A stretch of 64,000 nt of DNA from Alloboseaceae bacterium BT-24-1 (GTDB lineage Bacteria > Pseudomonadota > Alphaproteobacteria > Rhizobiales > Beijerinckiaceae): NCBI GenBank assembly GCA_025846845.1, contig JAOYTL010000002.1:248001-312000 (forward strand), in the 5' to 3' direction. A program made the translations under genes and the position numbers. The notes beneath the pieces are model-generated. The model had not been told where the DNA came from, did not search any database, and saw nothing but the letters and a program-made list of their open reading frames with translations. This document shows positions 39,606 to 48,905 of this stretch, piece by piece. Positions within the stretch are counted from its first letter, which is position 1; each line of letters opens with the position of its first letter.

Positions 39606-41987
39606 TCACCCCGCCTTCTGCACAAAACTATCCAGCACCATCTTCCTGCCGGCCTTGTCGAAATCGACGGTCAGCTTGTTGCCGTCGACGCTGGCGACCG
39701 AGCCCGGGCCGAACTTGATGTGGAAGACGCGGGCGCCAAGGTCGAAGGCTGAGGTGCCCGTCGATTTCGCCGTCAGCTCGCCCTCGATCAGCATGGCCCC
39801 ACGCTGGCGGTTGCCGAAGCCGGTGCCTTGGCCAAAGCCGCGCTGTCCGGCGTCGGAGAAGCCCGAGCCGCCGCCCGAATTGGACCTGGCCTTGTTCTCC
39901 TGCGCGCGCTGCCAGCCCGGCGTCTGGTAGGAGGAGCCGAAGCTTTCCATGCGCTCGAAGCGCGAGGCGCCGTAGCCGCCCTGGCTGTAGGCGGTGGTCG
40001 CCTGGACGACCTCGACATGCTCCTCAGGCAACTCGTCGATGAAGCGCGAGGGCAGGCTCGACTGCCAGAGGCCATGGATGCGCCGGTTCGAGGCGAAGAA
40101 GAGTTTCAGCCGCTTGCGGGCGCGGGTCAGGCCGACATGGGCGAGGCGGCGTTCCTCCTCCAGTCCGGCGCGGCCATTCTCGTCGAGGGCGCGCTGGCTC
40201 GGGAACAGCCCTTCCTCCCAGCCGGGCAGGAAGACGGCGTCGAATTCCAGCCCCTTAGCGGCGTGAAGCGTCATGATCGAGACGCGGGCGCCGCCATCGC
40301 CGCTGTCGGCGTCCATCACCAGCGAGACGTGTTCGAGGAAGGCCGGCAGATCGGGGAACTCGTCGAGCGAGCGCACCAGCTCCTTCAGGTTCTCCAACCG
40401 GCCGGCGGCGTCGGCCGAGCGATCCTTCTGCCACATCTCGGTGTAGCCGCTCTCCTCCAGCACCAGCTCGGCGAGCTCGCCCTGCTGCATGCTCTCGGCG
40501 CGTCCCGACCAGCGGGCAAAGGCCTCGACCAGCTCACGCAAGGAGGTGCGGGCCTTGGGCTTCAATTCGTCGCTCTCGACCACGGCCCTGGCCGACTGCA
40601 GCAGCGAGAAGCCGGTGGCGCGCGCATGGTTGTGCAGGATCTGGATGGTGGCGTCGCCGAGACCGCGCTTGGGCACGTTGACGATGCGCTCGAAGGCGAG
40701 GTCATCGGTCGGCGAGACCACGCAGCGCAGATAGGCCATCGCGTCGCGAATCTCGGCTCGCTCGTAGAAGCGCGGGCCGCCGATGACGCGATAGGGCACG
40801 CCGACATGAACGAAGCGCTCCTCGATCTCGCGCATCTGCGCGGAGATGCGGACCAGGATCGCGACTTCGGCGAGGTTCTCGCCCTTGGACTGCATCGCCT
40901 CGACCTCGTCGGAGATCAGGCGCGCTTCCTCCTGGCTGTCCCAGGCCCCAGTGATCGTGACCTTCTCGCCGGCCTCGTCCTCGGTGCGCAAGGTCTTGCC
41001 GAGGCGGCCCTCATTGCGGGCGATCAGCTTGGAAGCGGTGGCGAGAATATGGCCGGTCGAGCGGTAATTGCGTTCGAGCCGGACCACGGTCGCGCCAGGA
41101 AAATCGTGCTCGAAGCGCAGGATGTTGTCGACCTCGGCGCCGCGCCAGCCATAGATCGACTGATCGTCATCGCCGACGCAGGCGATGTTGCGCCGGCCCT
41201 GGGCGAGCAGGCGCAGCCAGAGATACTGGGCGACGTTGGTATCCTGGTACTCGTCGACGAGGATGTAGCGGAAGCGCTCGTGATAGCTCGCCAGCACGTC
41301 CGGATGCTCGCGGAACAGCGTCAGGCAATGCAGCAGGAGATCGCCGAAATCGACGGCGTTCAGCGTCTTCAGCCGGTCCTGATAGGCGGCGTAGAGCTTG
41401 CCGCCCTTGCCGTTGGCGAAGACCCCGGCCTCGCCCGGCGGCACGTCCTTGGGCGCAAGGCCGCGGTTCTTCCAGCTATCGATGAAGCCGGCGAGCATGC
41501 GGCCGGGCCAGCGCTTCTCGTCGATGCCTTCCAACTGGATCACCTGCTTCATCAGGCGGATCTGGTCGTCAGTGTCGAGGATGGTGAAGTCGGAGCGCAA
41601 GTCGAGCAGCTCGGCATGGCGGCGCAGCAACTTGGCCGAGATCGAGTGGAAGGTGCCGAGCCAAGGCATGCCCTCGGCGACCGGCCCGACGAGATGGGCG
41701 ACGCGCTCCTTCATCTCGCGCGCCGCCTTGTTGGTGAAGGTCACCGACAGGATCTGCGAGGGAAAGGCGCGGTTCGTCGCGATCAGATGGGCAATGCGGG
41801 TGGTGAGCACGCGGGTCTTGCCGGTGCCGGCGCCGGCCAGGACCAGCACGGGGCCGTCGGTCGCCTCGACTGCCAGACGCTGCTCCGGGTTCAGACCCTG
41901 CAGATAGCCGGCCGCCGGCTGCGCCGCCGCGCGCGATGCGAGGCCGCCGGGGCGGGGCAGGGGGGCGGAGGTGGTGTGGTCTGACAA
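39606..41987 (-). CDS. UvrD/PcrA-type superfamily 1 DNA helicase
   Basis: This 793-residue helicase acts in nucleotide excision and mismatch repair and in clearing replication barriers. Motif Ia and Walker A VLVLAGAGTGKT is at about 47-58. TFTNKAAREMKER, the motif II region LVDEYQDTNVAQYLWL, VGDDDQSIYGWRGA, the LERNYRST motif and the C-terminal TLHAAKGLEFDAVF and GLTRARK all match UvrD/PcrA. The C-terminal tail ends in a Tudor-like segment, GARVFHIKFGPGSV, used for RNA polymerase contact in PcrA. The start is a TTG at 41987, with no strong ribosome site. Confidence 0.95.
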   Translation of the reverse strand: MSDHTTSAPLPRPGGLASRAAAQPAAGYLQGLNPEQRLAVEATDGPVLVLAGAGTGKTRVLTTRIAHLIATNRAFPSQILSVTFTNKAAREMKERVAHLVGPVAEGMPWLGTFHSISAKLLRRHAELLDLRSDFTILDTDDQIRLMKQVIQLEGIDEKRWPGRMLAGFIDSWKNRGLAPKDVPPGEAGVFANGKGGKLYAAYQDRLKTLNAVDFGDLLLHCLTLFREHPDVLASYHERFRYILVDEYQDTNVAQYLWLRLLAQGRRNIACVGDDDQSIYGWRGAEVDNILRFEHDFPGATVVRLERNYRSTGHILATASKLIARNEGRLGKTLRTEDEAGEKVTITGAWDSQEEARLISDEVEAMQSKGENLAEVAILVRISAQMREIEERFVHVGVPYRVIGGPRFYERAEIRDAMAYLRCVVSPTDDLAFERIVNVPKRGLGDATIQILHNHARATGFSLLQSARAVVESDELKPKARTSLRELVEAFARWSGRAESMQQGELAELVLEESGYTEMWQKDRSADAAGRLENLKELVRSLDEFPDLPAFLEHVSLVMDADSGDGGARVSIMTLHAAKGLEFDAVFLPGWEEGLFPSQRALDENGRAGLEEERRLAHVGLTRARKRLKLFFASNRRIHGLWQSSLPSRFIDELPEEHVEVVQATTAYSQGGYGASRFERMESFGSSYQTPGWQRAQENKARSNSGGGSGFSDAGQRGFGQGTGFGNRQRGAMLIEGELTAKSTGTSAFDLGARVFHIKFGPGSVASVDGNKLTVDFDKAGRKMVLDSFVQKAG

Positions 41988-42049
41988 GGGATCTGCTTAA
42001 CGTGATCGTGATTCGTTCTCGGTCAATATAGGGGCAGGCGTGGTGGATT

Positions 42050-42085
42050 GCTCGCCATCGCGGGCGGTTTTCCGCCACGGCGAGC
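42050..42085 (-). terminator. Hairpin between the esterase and helicase genes
   Basis: Outer arms GCTCGCC/GGCGAGC enclose an inner GGCGG-tttt-CCGCC hairpin, 23 bp after the esterase stop in reverse orientation. No T-run is seen, so termination is uncertain. Confidence 0.4.
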
Positions 42086-42108
42086 GTGTCACTATAAACT
42101 TGGCCGCG

Positions 42109-43050
42109 TCAGCGCGCTGGCAGCAGATATCGCAGGCCCTGGGTGAAGCCGCGCGGAGCGACTGTCAGGTGATCCTCATCGTTGAGGACCACCGATTTCA
42201 CATTCAGGCCCGGATACTTCCGGTCCTTCAGCGCCATCTCGAAGGCGCGGTTGTCGCCGACCATGTCGGCGGTTTTGTTGAAGCGCGGATCGCCTTTGCG
42301 AACGGCCTCGTACTCACCGACATAGAGAAAGACCTTGGCCGGCAGGTCCTTGCTGCGCGCGGCGTAGCCCGCCTCGAGCTCGCGATAATGCTCCCTCGCG
42401 AACCAGAAGGACGGGCTGCCGAGGATGTAGCCGCTGAACAGACCGGGCTCGGTGAAGAGGATCTGCGCGCCGAGCAACGACCCGTAGGAGTGCCCGAGAA
42501 AGAGCGCTCTCGCCGGATCGGTGCGATAGCGGTTGGCGATGAACGGCTTCACCTGATCGCGCAGATAGGTCTGGTAGGCTTGGCCCTGGCCATGGATCGC
42601 GCCTGATGGTGCAGTGCTCGGCCCGTTCGGCGTCGGGGTGTAGTCGCGCCGGCGGCTGACCGCGCCGTCTTCGCCTTTGCCATAGGACAGGCCGACCAGG
42701 ATGAACTCCTCGATCTTGGGGCCGTCGAGGTTCAGGCGGCGGTTGATCTGGCGGATGATCGGGAAGGCATAGTCGGCGTCGGTGACGTAGAGCACGGGAT
42801 ATTTCCGCTGCGGCTCCTTCCCATAGGACGGCGGCAGCGCGACGAAGACCTGATAGCCGCGGCGCGAGACCGGGTCGGGCACGTCCCAGACCTCGCTGTC
42901 GGCGATCTCATAGGGGCGGCCTTCGCCGGGCTGTATCTTCACGGCGGATTGGGGTTGGGCGTTTGCCGGGCCTGTGGCGAGGCCGAAGCCGGCGGTAAGC
43001 GTGATGATCAAGGTACTCAGGACGCGTCGCAGCACGTGAAGGCTCTCCAT
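42109..43050 (-). CDS. Secreted alpha/beta-hydrolase (putative esterase, IroE/Fes-like)
   Basis: This 313-residue protein has a signal peptide that ends at about ANA-QP (31/32), so it is exported to the periplasm or outside. The hydrolase core has RKYPVLYVTDADYAF (about 81-95). The nucleophile elbow GHSYGSLLG and the oxyanion region FILVGLSYG follow, and the likely catalytic His is in NDEDHLTVAP near the end. Family members hydrolyse siderophore or S-formylglutathione-type esters. The substrate here is unknown, and no siderophore genes lie nearby. The ATG at 43050 puts the signal peptide at the true N-terminus. Confidence 0.85.
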   Translation of the reverse strand: MESLHVLRRVLSTLIITLTAGFGLATGPANAQPQSAVKIQPGEGRPYEIADSEVWDVPDPVSRRGYQVFVALPPSYGKEPQRKYPVLYVTDADYAFPIIRQINRRLNLDGPKIEEFILVGLSYGKGEDGAVSRRRDYTPTPNGPSTAPSGAIHGQGQAYQTYLRDQVKPFIANRYRTDPARALFLGHSYGSLLGAQILFTEPGLFSGYILGSPSFWFAREHYRELEAGYAARSKDLPAKVFLYVGEYEAVRKGDPRFNKTADMVGDNRAFEMALKDRKYPGLNVKSVVLNDEDHLTVAPRGFTQGLRYLLPAR

Positions 43051-43187
43051 AGGCCCGCGCCGGTCGCGGCGCGCGGGGCGAGGTGCGAGGAGAACTCGGG
43101 CGGCAATCGGGCAGGTTCGCAATTGCGAGTTGCCGGCATAGGCTGGTGGTTAATGACGGGGCGGTTCGCGGATCGGAAGGGAAGCTC

Positions 43188-44828
43188 ATGGCCCAGGCGT
43201 CGCACGCCCATCAGGTCACCAACCAAGTTCCGCCGCTGGCCGACTACGACGCCTATGCCGCCGATCCGGTGCTGAAGGCCGCCATCGCCGCTTTCGATGC
43301 CGGTTGGGCCGATGAGCGGCTGCACGAGGCGGGACGGACGGTCGGCGCGGCCGAGACGATCGAGATGGCGCGCCTCGCCAACCGGCACGGGCCGGAACTG
43401 CGCAGCCATGACCGCTTCGGCAACCGGCTCGATGAGATCGAGTTCCATCCGGCCTGGCACGCGCTGATGGCCCGCGCCATCGGCCAGGAGACGCATGCGC
43501 TCGCCTGGAACCGGCCCGGCCCGGGCGCGCAGGTGGCGCGGGCTGCCCTGCAATATCTCTGGTATGGCTGCGAGAGCGGCATCTGCTGCCCGATCTCGAT
43601 GACCTATTCGGCGATCCCCGTGCTGAAGCAGGACAGAGCGCGCTGGGCCGAATGGGGCGCGCTGATCTCCTCGAAGACCTACGACAAGCGCCAGGGGCCG
43701 GCGGCGGGCAAGACGGGCGCGACTGTCGGCATGGCGATGACCGAGACGCAGGGCGGCTCGGACCTGCGCCAGACCCAGACCATCGCCTATGACAACCGCG
43801 ACGGCACCTATTCGCTGCACGGGCAGAAATGGTTCTTCTCGGTGCCGCATTCCGACGTCTTTTTGACATTGGCACGCAACGAAGAGGGCATCTCCTGTTT
43901 CGTCGTGCCGGGCTGGCGGCCCGATGGCGAGCGCAATGGCATCGCAATCCAGCGCCTCAAGGACAAATGCGGCAACCGCTCGAACGCCTCCTCCGAGGTC
44001 GAGTTCAGGGGCGCGATCGGCCATATGCTCGGCGATCCCGGCCGGGGCCTGCGCACCGGCTTGTCGATGAACCACAACACAAGGCTCGACATCGCGGCGG
44101 CGTCCGCCGGGCTGATGCGGCAGGCGGTGATGCTCGCCGGCCATCACGCCCAGCACCGCACCGCTTTCCAGCGTCAGCTGATCGATCAGCCGATCATGCA
44201 GAACGTCCTCGCCGATCTCGCCATCGAGGCGGAGGCCGCTTCCTGGCTCGCCTTCCGACTGTTCGCCGCGGTCGACAGGCAGGAGCAGTCGGAAAGCGAG
44301 AAGCTGCTGGCGCGGATCGGCGCGCCGCTGGCGAAATACTGGGTGGCCAAGCGCACGCCGGCGGTCGTGATCGAGGCACTGGAATGCCATGGCGGCAACG
44401 GCTTCATCGAGGAGAACCCGATGGCGCGGCATTATCGCGAAGCGCCGCTGAACTCGGTCTGGGAAGGCTCGGGCAACGTCATCTGCCTCGACGTGCTGCG
44501 CTCGCTGGAACGCGAGCCCGGTTCACTGCAGGCGCTGCGCGCCGAGTTCCATGCGGTTTCAGGGCAGGACCGGCGCTACGACGCAGCGGTGCAAGCGCTG
44601 GACGCAGACCTTCATGAGCTCATTCGTCATGAGGGTCAGGCGCGCCTGCTGACCGAGCGGCTGGCGCTGATGCTGCAGGGCGCGCTGCTGATCCGTTACG
44701 CGCCGCATGCGGTCGCCGACGCTTTCGTCGCGACGCGGCTCGGCGGGCACTGGTCGGGCCATTTCGGCGACCTGCCGCTGGCGGTCGATACGGCGACGCT
44801 GGCGCGGCGGGCGGTGCCGGAGGTTTGA
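43188..44828 (+). CDS. Acyl-CoA dehydrogenase, AidB-like
   Basis: This is a FAD enzyme of 546 residues. AidB-like features are the long N-terminal region before the dehydrogenase fold, CCPISMTYSAIPVL (about 135-148) and MAMTETQGGSDLRQT (about 183-197). LHGQKWFFSVPHSD, the FAD-binding VIEALECHGGNGFIEE and the C-terminal NSVWEGSGNVICLDVLR also match. The length matches E. coli AidB (541). AidB protects against alkylation damage by an unclear mechanism; other members oxidise isovaleryl-type CoA. The ATG at 43188 has GGAAGGGAAG upstream. It is divergent from the esterase. Confidence 0.93.
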   Translation: MAQASHAHQVTNQVPPLADYDAYAADPVLKAAIAAFDAGWADERLHEAGRTVGAAETIEMARLANRHGPELRSHDRFGNRLDEIEFHPAWHALMARAIGQETHALAWNRPGPGAQVARAALQYLWYGCESGICCPISMTYSAIPVLKQDRARWAEWGALISSKTYDKRQGPAAGKTGATVGMAMTETQGGSDLRQTQTIAYDNRDGTYSLHGQKWFFSVPHSDVFLTLARNEEGISCFVVPGWRPDGERNGIAIQRLKDKCGNRSNASSEVEFRGAIGHMLGDPGRGLRTGLSMNHNTRLDIAAASAGLMRQAVMLAGHHAQHRTAFQRQLIDQPIMQNVLADLAIEAEAASWLAFRLFAAVDRQEQSESEKLLARIGAPLAKYWVAKRTPAVVIEALECHGGNGFIEENPMARHYREAPLNSVWEGSGNVICLDVLRSLEREPGSLQALRAEFHAVSGQDRRYDAAVQALDADLHELIRHEGQARLLTERLALMLQGALLIRYAPHAVADAFVATRLGGHWSGHFGDLPLAVDTATLARRAVPEV

Positions 44829-44946
44829 GGACGGCGAGCAAGTCGATCTTTTCTCGCTTGCGCCCGCGTGCGAAGGAACCAGTTGCCGGCGCCGCGCATT
44901 CTGTCGTGTCGGAGCAATTCAGCCCGAGATTTGCGGAACGATCGAC

Positions 44947-46965
44947 GTGCACAGCGACGCCGGCCTCATCGCCCCCATCCTGACGCAGATGTTCGAGCAG
45001 GCGCCGACCTTCATGGCCCTGCTGCGCGGGCCGGAGCATCGCTTCGACCTCGCCAATCCAAGCTACCTCAAACTGATAGGCGAGCGTCAGGTCGTCGGCC
45101 GCACCGTAGCGGAGGCGATGCCGGACGCGGTTGCGCAGGGCGTCGTGGGCATCCTCGACGACGTTTATCGTTCCGGCGTGCCGTATACCGCGAACGGGGC
45201 GCGCTTTCTGATCCAGGCAGAACCGGGCGGACCGAGCGAGGAGCGTTTCCTCGACTTCGTCTACCAGCCGCTGCGCGACGCCGACGGGAAGGTCAACGCG
45301 ATCTTCGTCGAGGGCGCCGACGTCACCGAGCGGACCCTGTCGGAGCGGGCTCGGCGCGACAGTGAGGCGCTGTACAAGGGGCTTTTCGATGCCATCGACG
45401 AAGGCTTCTGCATCATCGAGTTCCTGGACGGGCCGCACGGGCCAGACAGCGACTACGTCCACATCCAGGCCAATGCCGCCTATGAGCGGCATGCCGGCAT
45501 TCCCGATGTCGTCGGCCAGAAGCTGCGCGAGATGGTGCCCGCCGAGGCCGACGCCTGGGTGGCGCGCTACGGCGCGGTGCTGCGGACCGGCGAGCCGATC
45601 CGCTTCCAGCAGGAGCTGGTCGCGACCGGTCGCTATCTCGAATTGGCGGCAGTCCGTATCGAGCCGGCGAGCCGCAAGCAGGTCGCCGTCATCTTCCAGG
45701 ACATCACGGCCCGTCGCAAAGCCGAGATCGCGCTCGCCGAGCTCAACGCGACGCTCGAGCAGCAGGTGGAGCAGCGCTCGGCCGAGCTGATGGCGGCCGA
45801 GGAGGCCTTGCGCCAGAGCCAGAAGATGGAGGCCGTCGGCCAGCTCACGGGCGGCATCGCCCACGACTTCAACAACATCCTCGCCGGCATCGGCGGCAGC
45901 CTTGAAATGGCGCAGACGCGGATCGTGCAAGGGCGGATCGGCGATACCGAGCGCTTCCTGACAGGCGCGAAGAGCGCGGTGCGACGGGCCGCCAACCTGA
46001 CCGAGCGATTGCTCGCCTTCTCGCGGCGCCAGACGCTGGACCCGAAACCGTTCAACGTGAACGGCCTGGTGAACGGCATGCTCGACCTGATCACACGCAG
46101 CGTCGGGCCGACAATCGCGATCGAGGCGGTTGGCGCGGCGGGCCTGTGGACGGTCCATGCCGATGCCAGCCAGCTCGAAAACGCCCTGCTCAATCTCTGC
46201 ATCAATTCGCGCGACGCCATGCCGGATGGCGGCAAGCTGACGATCGAGACGTCCAATCGCTGGATGGACGAGCGGGCGGCGCGAGCGCGCGACCTGAAGC
46301 CGGGGCAATATGTCTCGCTCTGCGTCTCGGACACCGGCACAGGCATGACGCCGGAGGTGATCGAACGCGCCTTCGATCCGTTCTTCACGACCAAGCCGAT
46401 CGGCCAGGGCACCGGGCTCGGCCTGTCGATGGTCTACGGCTTCGCCGGCCAGTCCGGCGGGGCGGCGCGGATCTATTCGGAGCCCGGCAAGGGCACGATG
46501 ATCTGCATCTATCTGCCTCGCCATATCGGCGACGTGGTCGACGAAGCCGAGGCGCTGACGGATTCAGACGCGCCGCAGCCGGCTGTGGGCGGCAAGACCG
46601 TGCTGGTCGTCGACGACGAGCCCCTGGTCAGGATGCTCGTCGTCGAGCAGCTGGAAGAACTCGGCTATCTCGTCGTCGAGGCCGATGACGGGCCGTCGGC
46701 GCTGAAGATCATCGAGACGAATCAGCCGATCGATCTTCTCATCACCGATGTCGGCCTGCCTCGCGGCATGAACGGCCGCCAGGTCGCGGATGCGGCGCGC
46801 AAGCGCCGTCCGGGTCTCGAAGTGCTGTTCATCACCGGCTATGCCGAGAATGCCGTGCTCAACCACGGCCATCTCGAACCAGGCATGCACATCATGACCA
46901 AGCCGTTCGAGATGGAGGTTTTCGCCCGGCGGGTGCGTGAGCTGCTCGCCGGGACGAAGGCCTGA
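44947..46965 (+). CDS. Hybrid histidine kinase with two PAS domains and receiver
   Basis: This cytoplasmic sensor kinase has 672 residues. Two PAS domains (about 5-130 and 140-265) precede the HisKA box QLTGGIAHDFNNIL, with His306 as phosphorylation site. The ATP-binding domain has N box NALLNLCINSRDAMP, G1 VSDTGTGM and G2 GQGTGLGLSMVYGF. A receiver follows (VLVVDDE with Asp556/557, phospho-acceptor Asp601 in ITDVGLP, conserved Lys in MTKPFE). No transmembrane segment is seen. The GTG at 44947 is a likely start; an ATG at 44989 is an alternative. No response regulator lies beside it. Its ligand or light signal is unknown. Confidence 0.9.
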   Translation: MHSDAGLIAPILTQMFEQAPTFMALLRGPEHRFDLANPSYLKLIGERQVVGRTVAEAMPDAVAQGVVGILDDVYRSGVPYTANGARFLIQAEPGGPSEERFLDFVYQPLRDADGKVNAIFVEGADVTERTLSERARRDSEALYKGLFDAIDEGFCIIEFLDGPHGPDSDYVHIQANAAYERHAGIPDVVGQKLREMVPAEADAWVARYGAVLRTGEPIRFQQELVATGRYLELAAVRIEPASRKQVAVIFQDITARRKAEIALAELNATLEQQVEQRSAELMAAEEALRQSQKMEAVGQLTGGIAHDFNNILAGIGGSLEMAQTRIVQGRIGDTERFLTGAKSAVRRAANLTERLLAFSRRQTLDPKPFNVNGLVNGMLDLITRSVGPTIAIEAVGAAGLWTVHADASQLENALLNLCINSRDAMPDGGKLTIETSNRWMDERAARARDLKPGQYVSLCVSDTGTGMTPEVIERAFDPFFTTKPIGQGTGLGLSMVYGFAGQSGGAARIYSEPGKGTMICIYLPRHIGDVVDEAEALTDSDAPQPAVGGKTVLVVDDEPLVRMLVVEQLEELGYLVVEADDGPSALKIIETNQPIDLLITDVGLPRGMNGRQVADAARKRRPGLEVLFITGYAENAVLNHGHLEPGMHIMTKPFEMEVFARRVRELLAGTKA

Positions 46966-46989
46966 CGGGCTGCCGCGCTTCTCCCGCCG

Positions 46990-47445
46990 TCAGGCTTCCT
47001 GAGCTTCCGGCGCGAAATCCATCGCGACGCCGTTGATGCAGTAGCGCAGGCCGGTCGGCGGCGGGCCGTCGGGGAAGACGTGGCCGAGATGGCCGCCGCA
47101 ATTGGCGCAGTGGACCTCGACCCGGCGCATGCCGAAGCTGCCATCCTCGCTCTCCTCGACCGCGCCTTCCAGCGGCTGGTCGAAGCTCGGCCAGCCGGTA
47201 CCGCTCTCGAACTTCTTGTGCGACCGGAACAGCTTCTGGCCACAGCCGACGCAGGAGAAGGTGCCGGCGCGCTTCTCGAAATTCAGCGCGCAGGAGCCGG
47301 CCCGCTCGGTGCCGTGGCCGCGCAGGACCCGGTACTGCTCCGGCGTCAGCTTCGCGCGCCATTCGGCATCGCTGAGCTGGAAGGGGAATTCGCGCTCCGG
47401 TTCTCCGGCCTTCCCACCCTTGGCGAACATGTCCATCAGGCCCAT
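46990..47445 (-). CDS. msrB: MsrB, peptide-methionine (R)-S-oxide reductase
   Basis: MsrB repairs oxidised methionine (R-sulfoxide) in proteins. Its 151 residues carry the zinc ligands in FSCVGCGQ and VHCANCGGHLGHVFPDG. The signature GTGWPSF and the catalytic cysteine in RYCINGVAMDF near the C-terminus are present. The ATG at 47445 has AAAGGAG upstream; upstream codons of the longer frame are not family-like. It is divergent from the btaA operon and is probably cytoplasmic. Confidence 0.95.
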   Translation of the reverse strand: MGLMDMFAKGGKAGEPEREFPFQLSDAEWRAKLTPEQYRVLRGHGTERAGSCALNFEKRAGTFSCVGCGQKLFRSHKKFESGTGWPSFDQPLEGAVEESEDGSFGMRRVEVHCANCGGHLGHVFPDGPPPTGLRYCINGVAMDFAPEAQEA

Positions 47446-47585
47446 GCGAGGCTCCTTTCCGTGCTGTCTTGTCGGGATTGTCGCGCGAGATATGGGGATT
47501 TGTCTTCCTGATTTCATCCTCGTGCAACGTGGCCTGTTTCACGTTTGCGTTCGACTGCGGCCGGTCTTTTCTCCATGCGCCTGCC

Positions 47586-47603
47586 ACGTCACCCAACCGT
47601 CAC
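47586..47603 (+). promoter_or_regulatory. Candidate PHO box upstream of btaA
   Basis: ACGTCAC and CCGTCAC form two 7-base direct repeats with an 11-bp period, 51 bp upstream of the btaA GTG. PhoB boxes are two CTGTCAT-like repeats at 11-bp period; these match 4-5 of 7 positions each. Betaine-lipid synthesis is known to be induced by phosphate starvation. Confidence 0.4.
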
Positions 47604-47654
47604 GCGACTCCTCTAGTCGGCTCGCCATCGCAATGGGCGGAAACGAGGGGCCTC

Positions 47655-48905
47655 GTGACGCAGACGATCCGCGCGGCAAAGCGCACCACGAACCTCGGCC
47701 TGACCACCGCCGTCCATCGCAGCAAGCCGCTCTCGCGCGCCGGCGTGCTCGAACGGATGTTCACGCTCGCCTTCTCCGGCCTGGTCTATCCGCAGATCTG
47801 GGAAGACCCGGTCGTCGACATGGAGGCGCTGGCGCTGCAGCCGGACGACCATCTCGTCGCCATCGCCTCGGGCTCCTGCAACATCCTCTCCTACCTCACC
47901 GCCGATCCCGCCAAGATCAGCGCGATCGACCTCAACGGCGCCCATATCGCGCTCGGGCATCTCAAGCTCGCGGCGCTGGCCGAGATCGACGATCACGCGA
48001 TTTTCCGCCGCTTCTTCGGGCAGGCGCAGTCGAAGGCCAATGTCGAGACCTATGACCAGCTGATCGCACCGCGGCTCGATGCCGTCAGCCGGGCCTATTG
48101 GGACGGGCGCAATCTCGTCGGCCGACGCCGGATCGAGCTGTTCGCCCGCAACTTCTACCGCTACGGCCTGCTCGGCCGCTTCATCGGCACGGGGCATTTC
48201 CTTGGGCGCCGGCTCGGCTGTGACCCCAGGGTCATGCTGCAGGCGAAGACGATGGACGAGCAGCGGGCGCTGTTCGAGCGGCATCTGGCGCCGGTCTTCG
48301 ACAAGAGGCTGGTGCGCTGGCTGGTGCGCCAGCCGGCCTCGCTCTACGGACTCGGCATCCCGCCGGCGCAGTACAAGGCGCTCGCCGCCGATGGCGATGC
48401 CGGCATCCGCGCGGTCCTGCGCCACCGGCTGGAGCGGCTCGCCTGCGGCTTCGACCTGAAGACCAACTATTTCGCCTGGCAGGCCTTCGGCCGCGGCTAC
48501 GGGCCGGAGCCGGATGCGGCGGTGCCGCCTTATCTGGAGAGTGCCAATTTCGAGACTGTGCGGGCTCGCGCCGGGCGCGTCGCCTATCACCAGAGCGCGA
48601 TCACCGCCTTCCTCGAAAAGCAGCCGGCCAAGAGCTGCAACGGCTTTGTGCTGCTCGATGCGCAGGATTGGATGAACGACGCCGAGTTGACGGCGCTGTG
48701 GACCCAGATCACGCGCAGCGCCGCGCCCGGTGCACGCGTCATCTTCCGCACCGCCGCCGATGAGCGGCTACTGCCCGGCCGGGTGCCCGACGCGATCCTG
48801 TCGCAATGGCAGTATGACGAGGCGCGCAGCCGCGAGCTTGGGACGCGTGACCGCTCCTCGATCTACGGCGCCTTCCATCTCTATGTCCGCAGGACGGCCG
48901 CGTGA
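47655..48905 (+). CDS. btaA: BtaA, SAM:diacylglycerol 3-amino-3-carboxypropyl transferase
   Basis: BtaA transfers the 3-amino-3-carboxypropyl group from S-adenosylmethionine to diacylglycerol to make diacylglycerylhomoserine, the first step of betaine-lipid (DGTS) synthesis at the membrane. The 416 residues include LVYPQIWEDPVVDMEAL (about 41-57), IASGSCNILSYL, IDLNGAHIALGHLKLAAL and a C-terminal FVLLDAQDWMNDAEL, all hallmarks of DUF3419/BtaA. The GTG at 47655 has GAGGGG upstream. The next gene, btaB, begins inside its stop (GTGA). A possible PHO box lies upstream, consistent with use when phosphate is short. Confidence 0.9.
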   Translation: MTQTIRAAKRTTNLGLTTAVHRSKPLSRAGVLERMFTLAFSGLVYPQIWEDPVVDMEALALQPDDHLVAIASGSCNILSYLTADPAKISAIDLNGAHIALGHLKLAALAEIDDHAIFRRFFGQAQSKANVETYDQLIAPRLDAVSRAYWDGRNLVGRRRIELFARNFYRYGLLGRFIGTGHFLGRRLGCDPRVMLQAKTMDEQRALFERHLAPVFDKRLVRWLVRQPASLYGLGIPPAQYKALAADGDAGIRAVLRHRLERLACGFDLKTNYFAWQAFGRGYGPEPDAAVPPYLESANFETVRARAGRVAYHQSAITAFLEKQPAKSCNGFVLLDAQDWMNDAELTALWTQITRSAAPGARVIFRTAADERLLPGRVPDAILSQWQYDEARSRELGTRDRSSIYGAFHLYVRRTAA

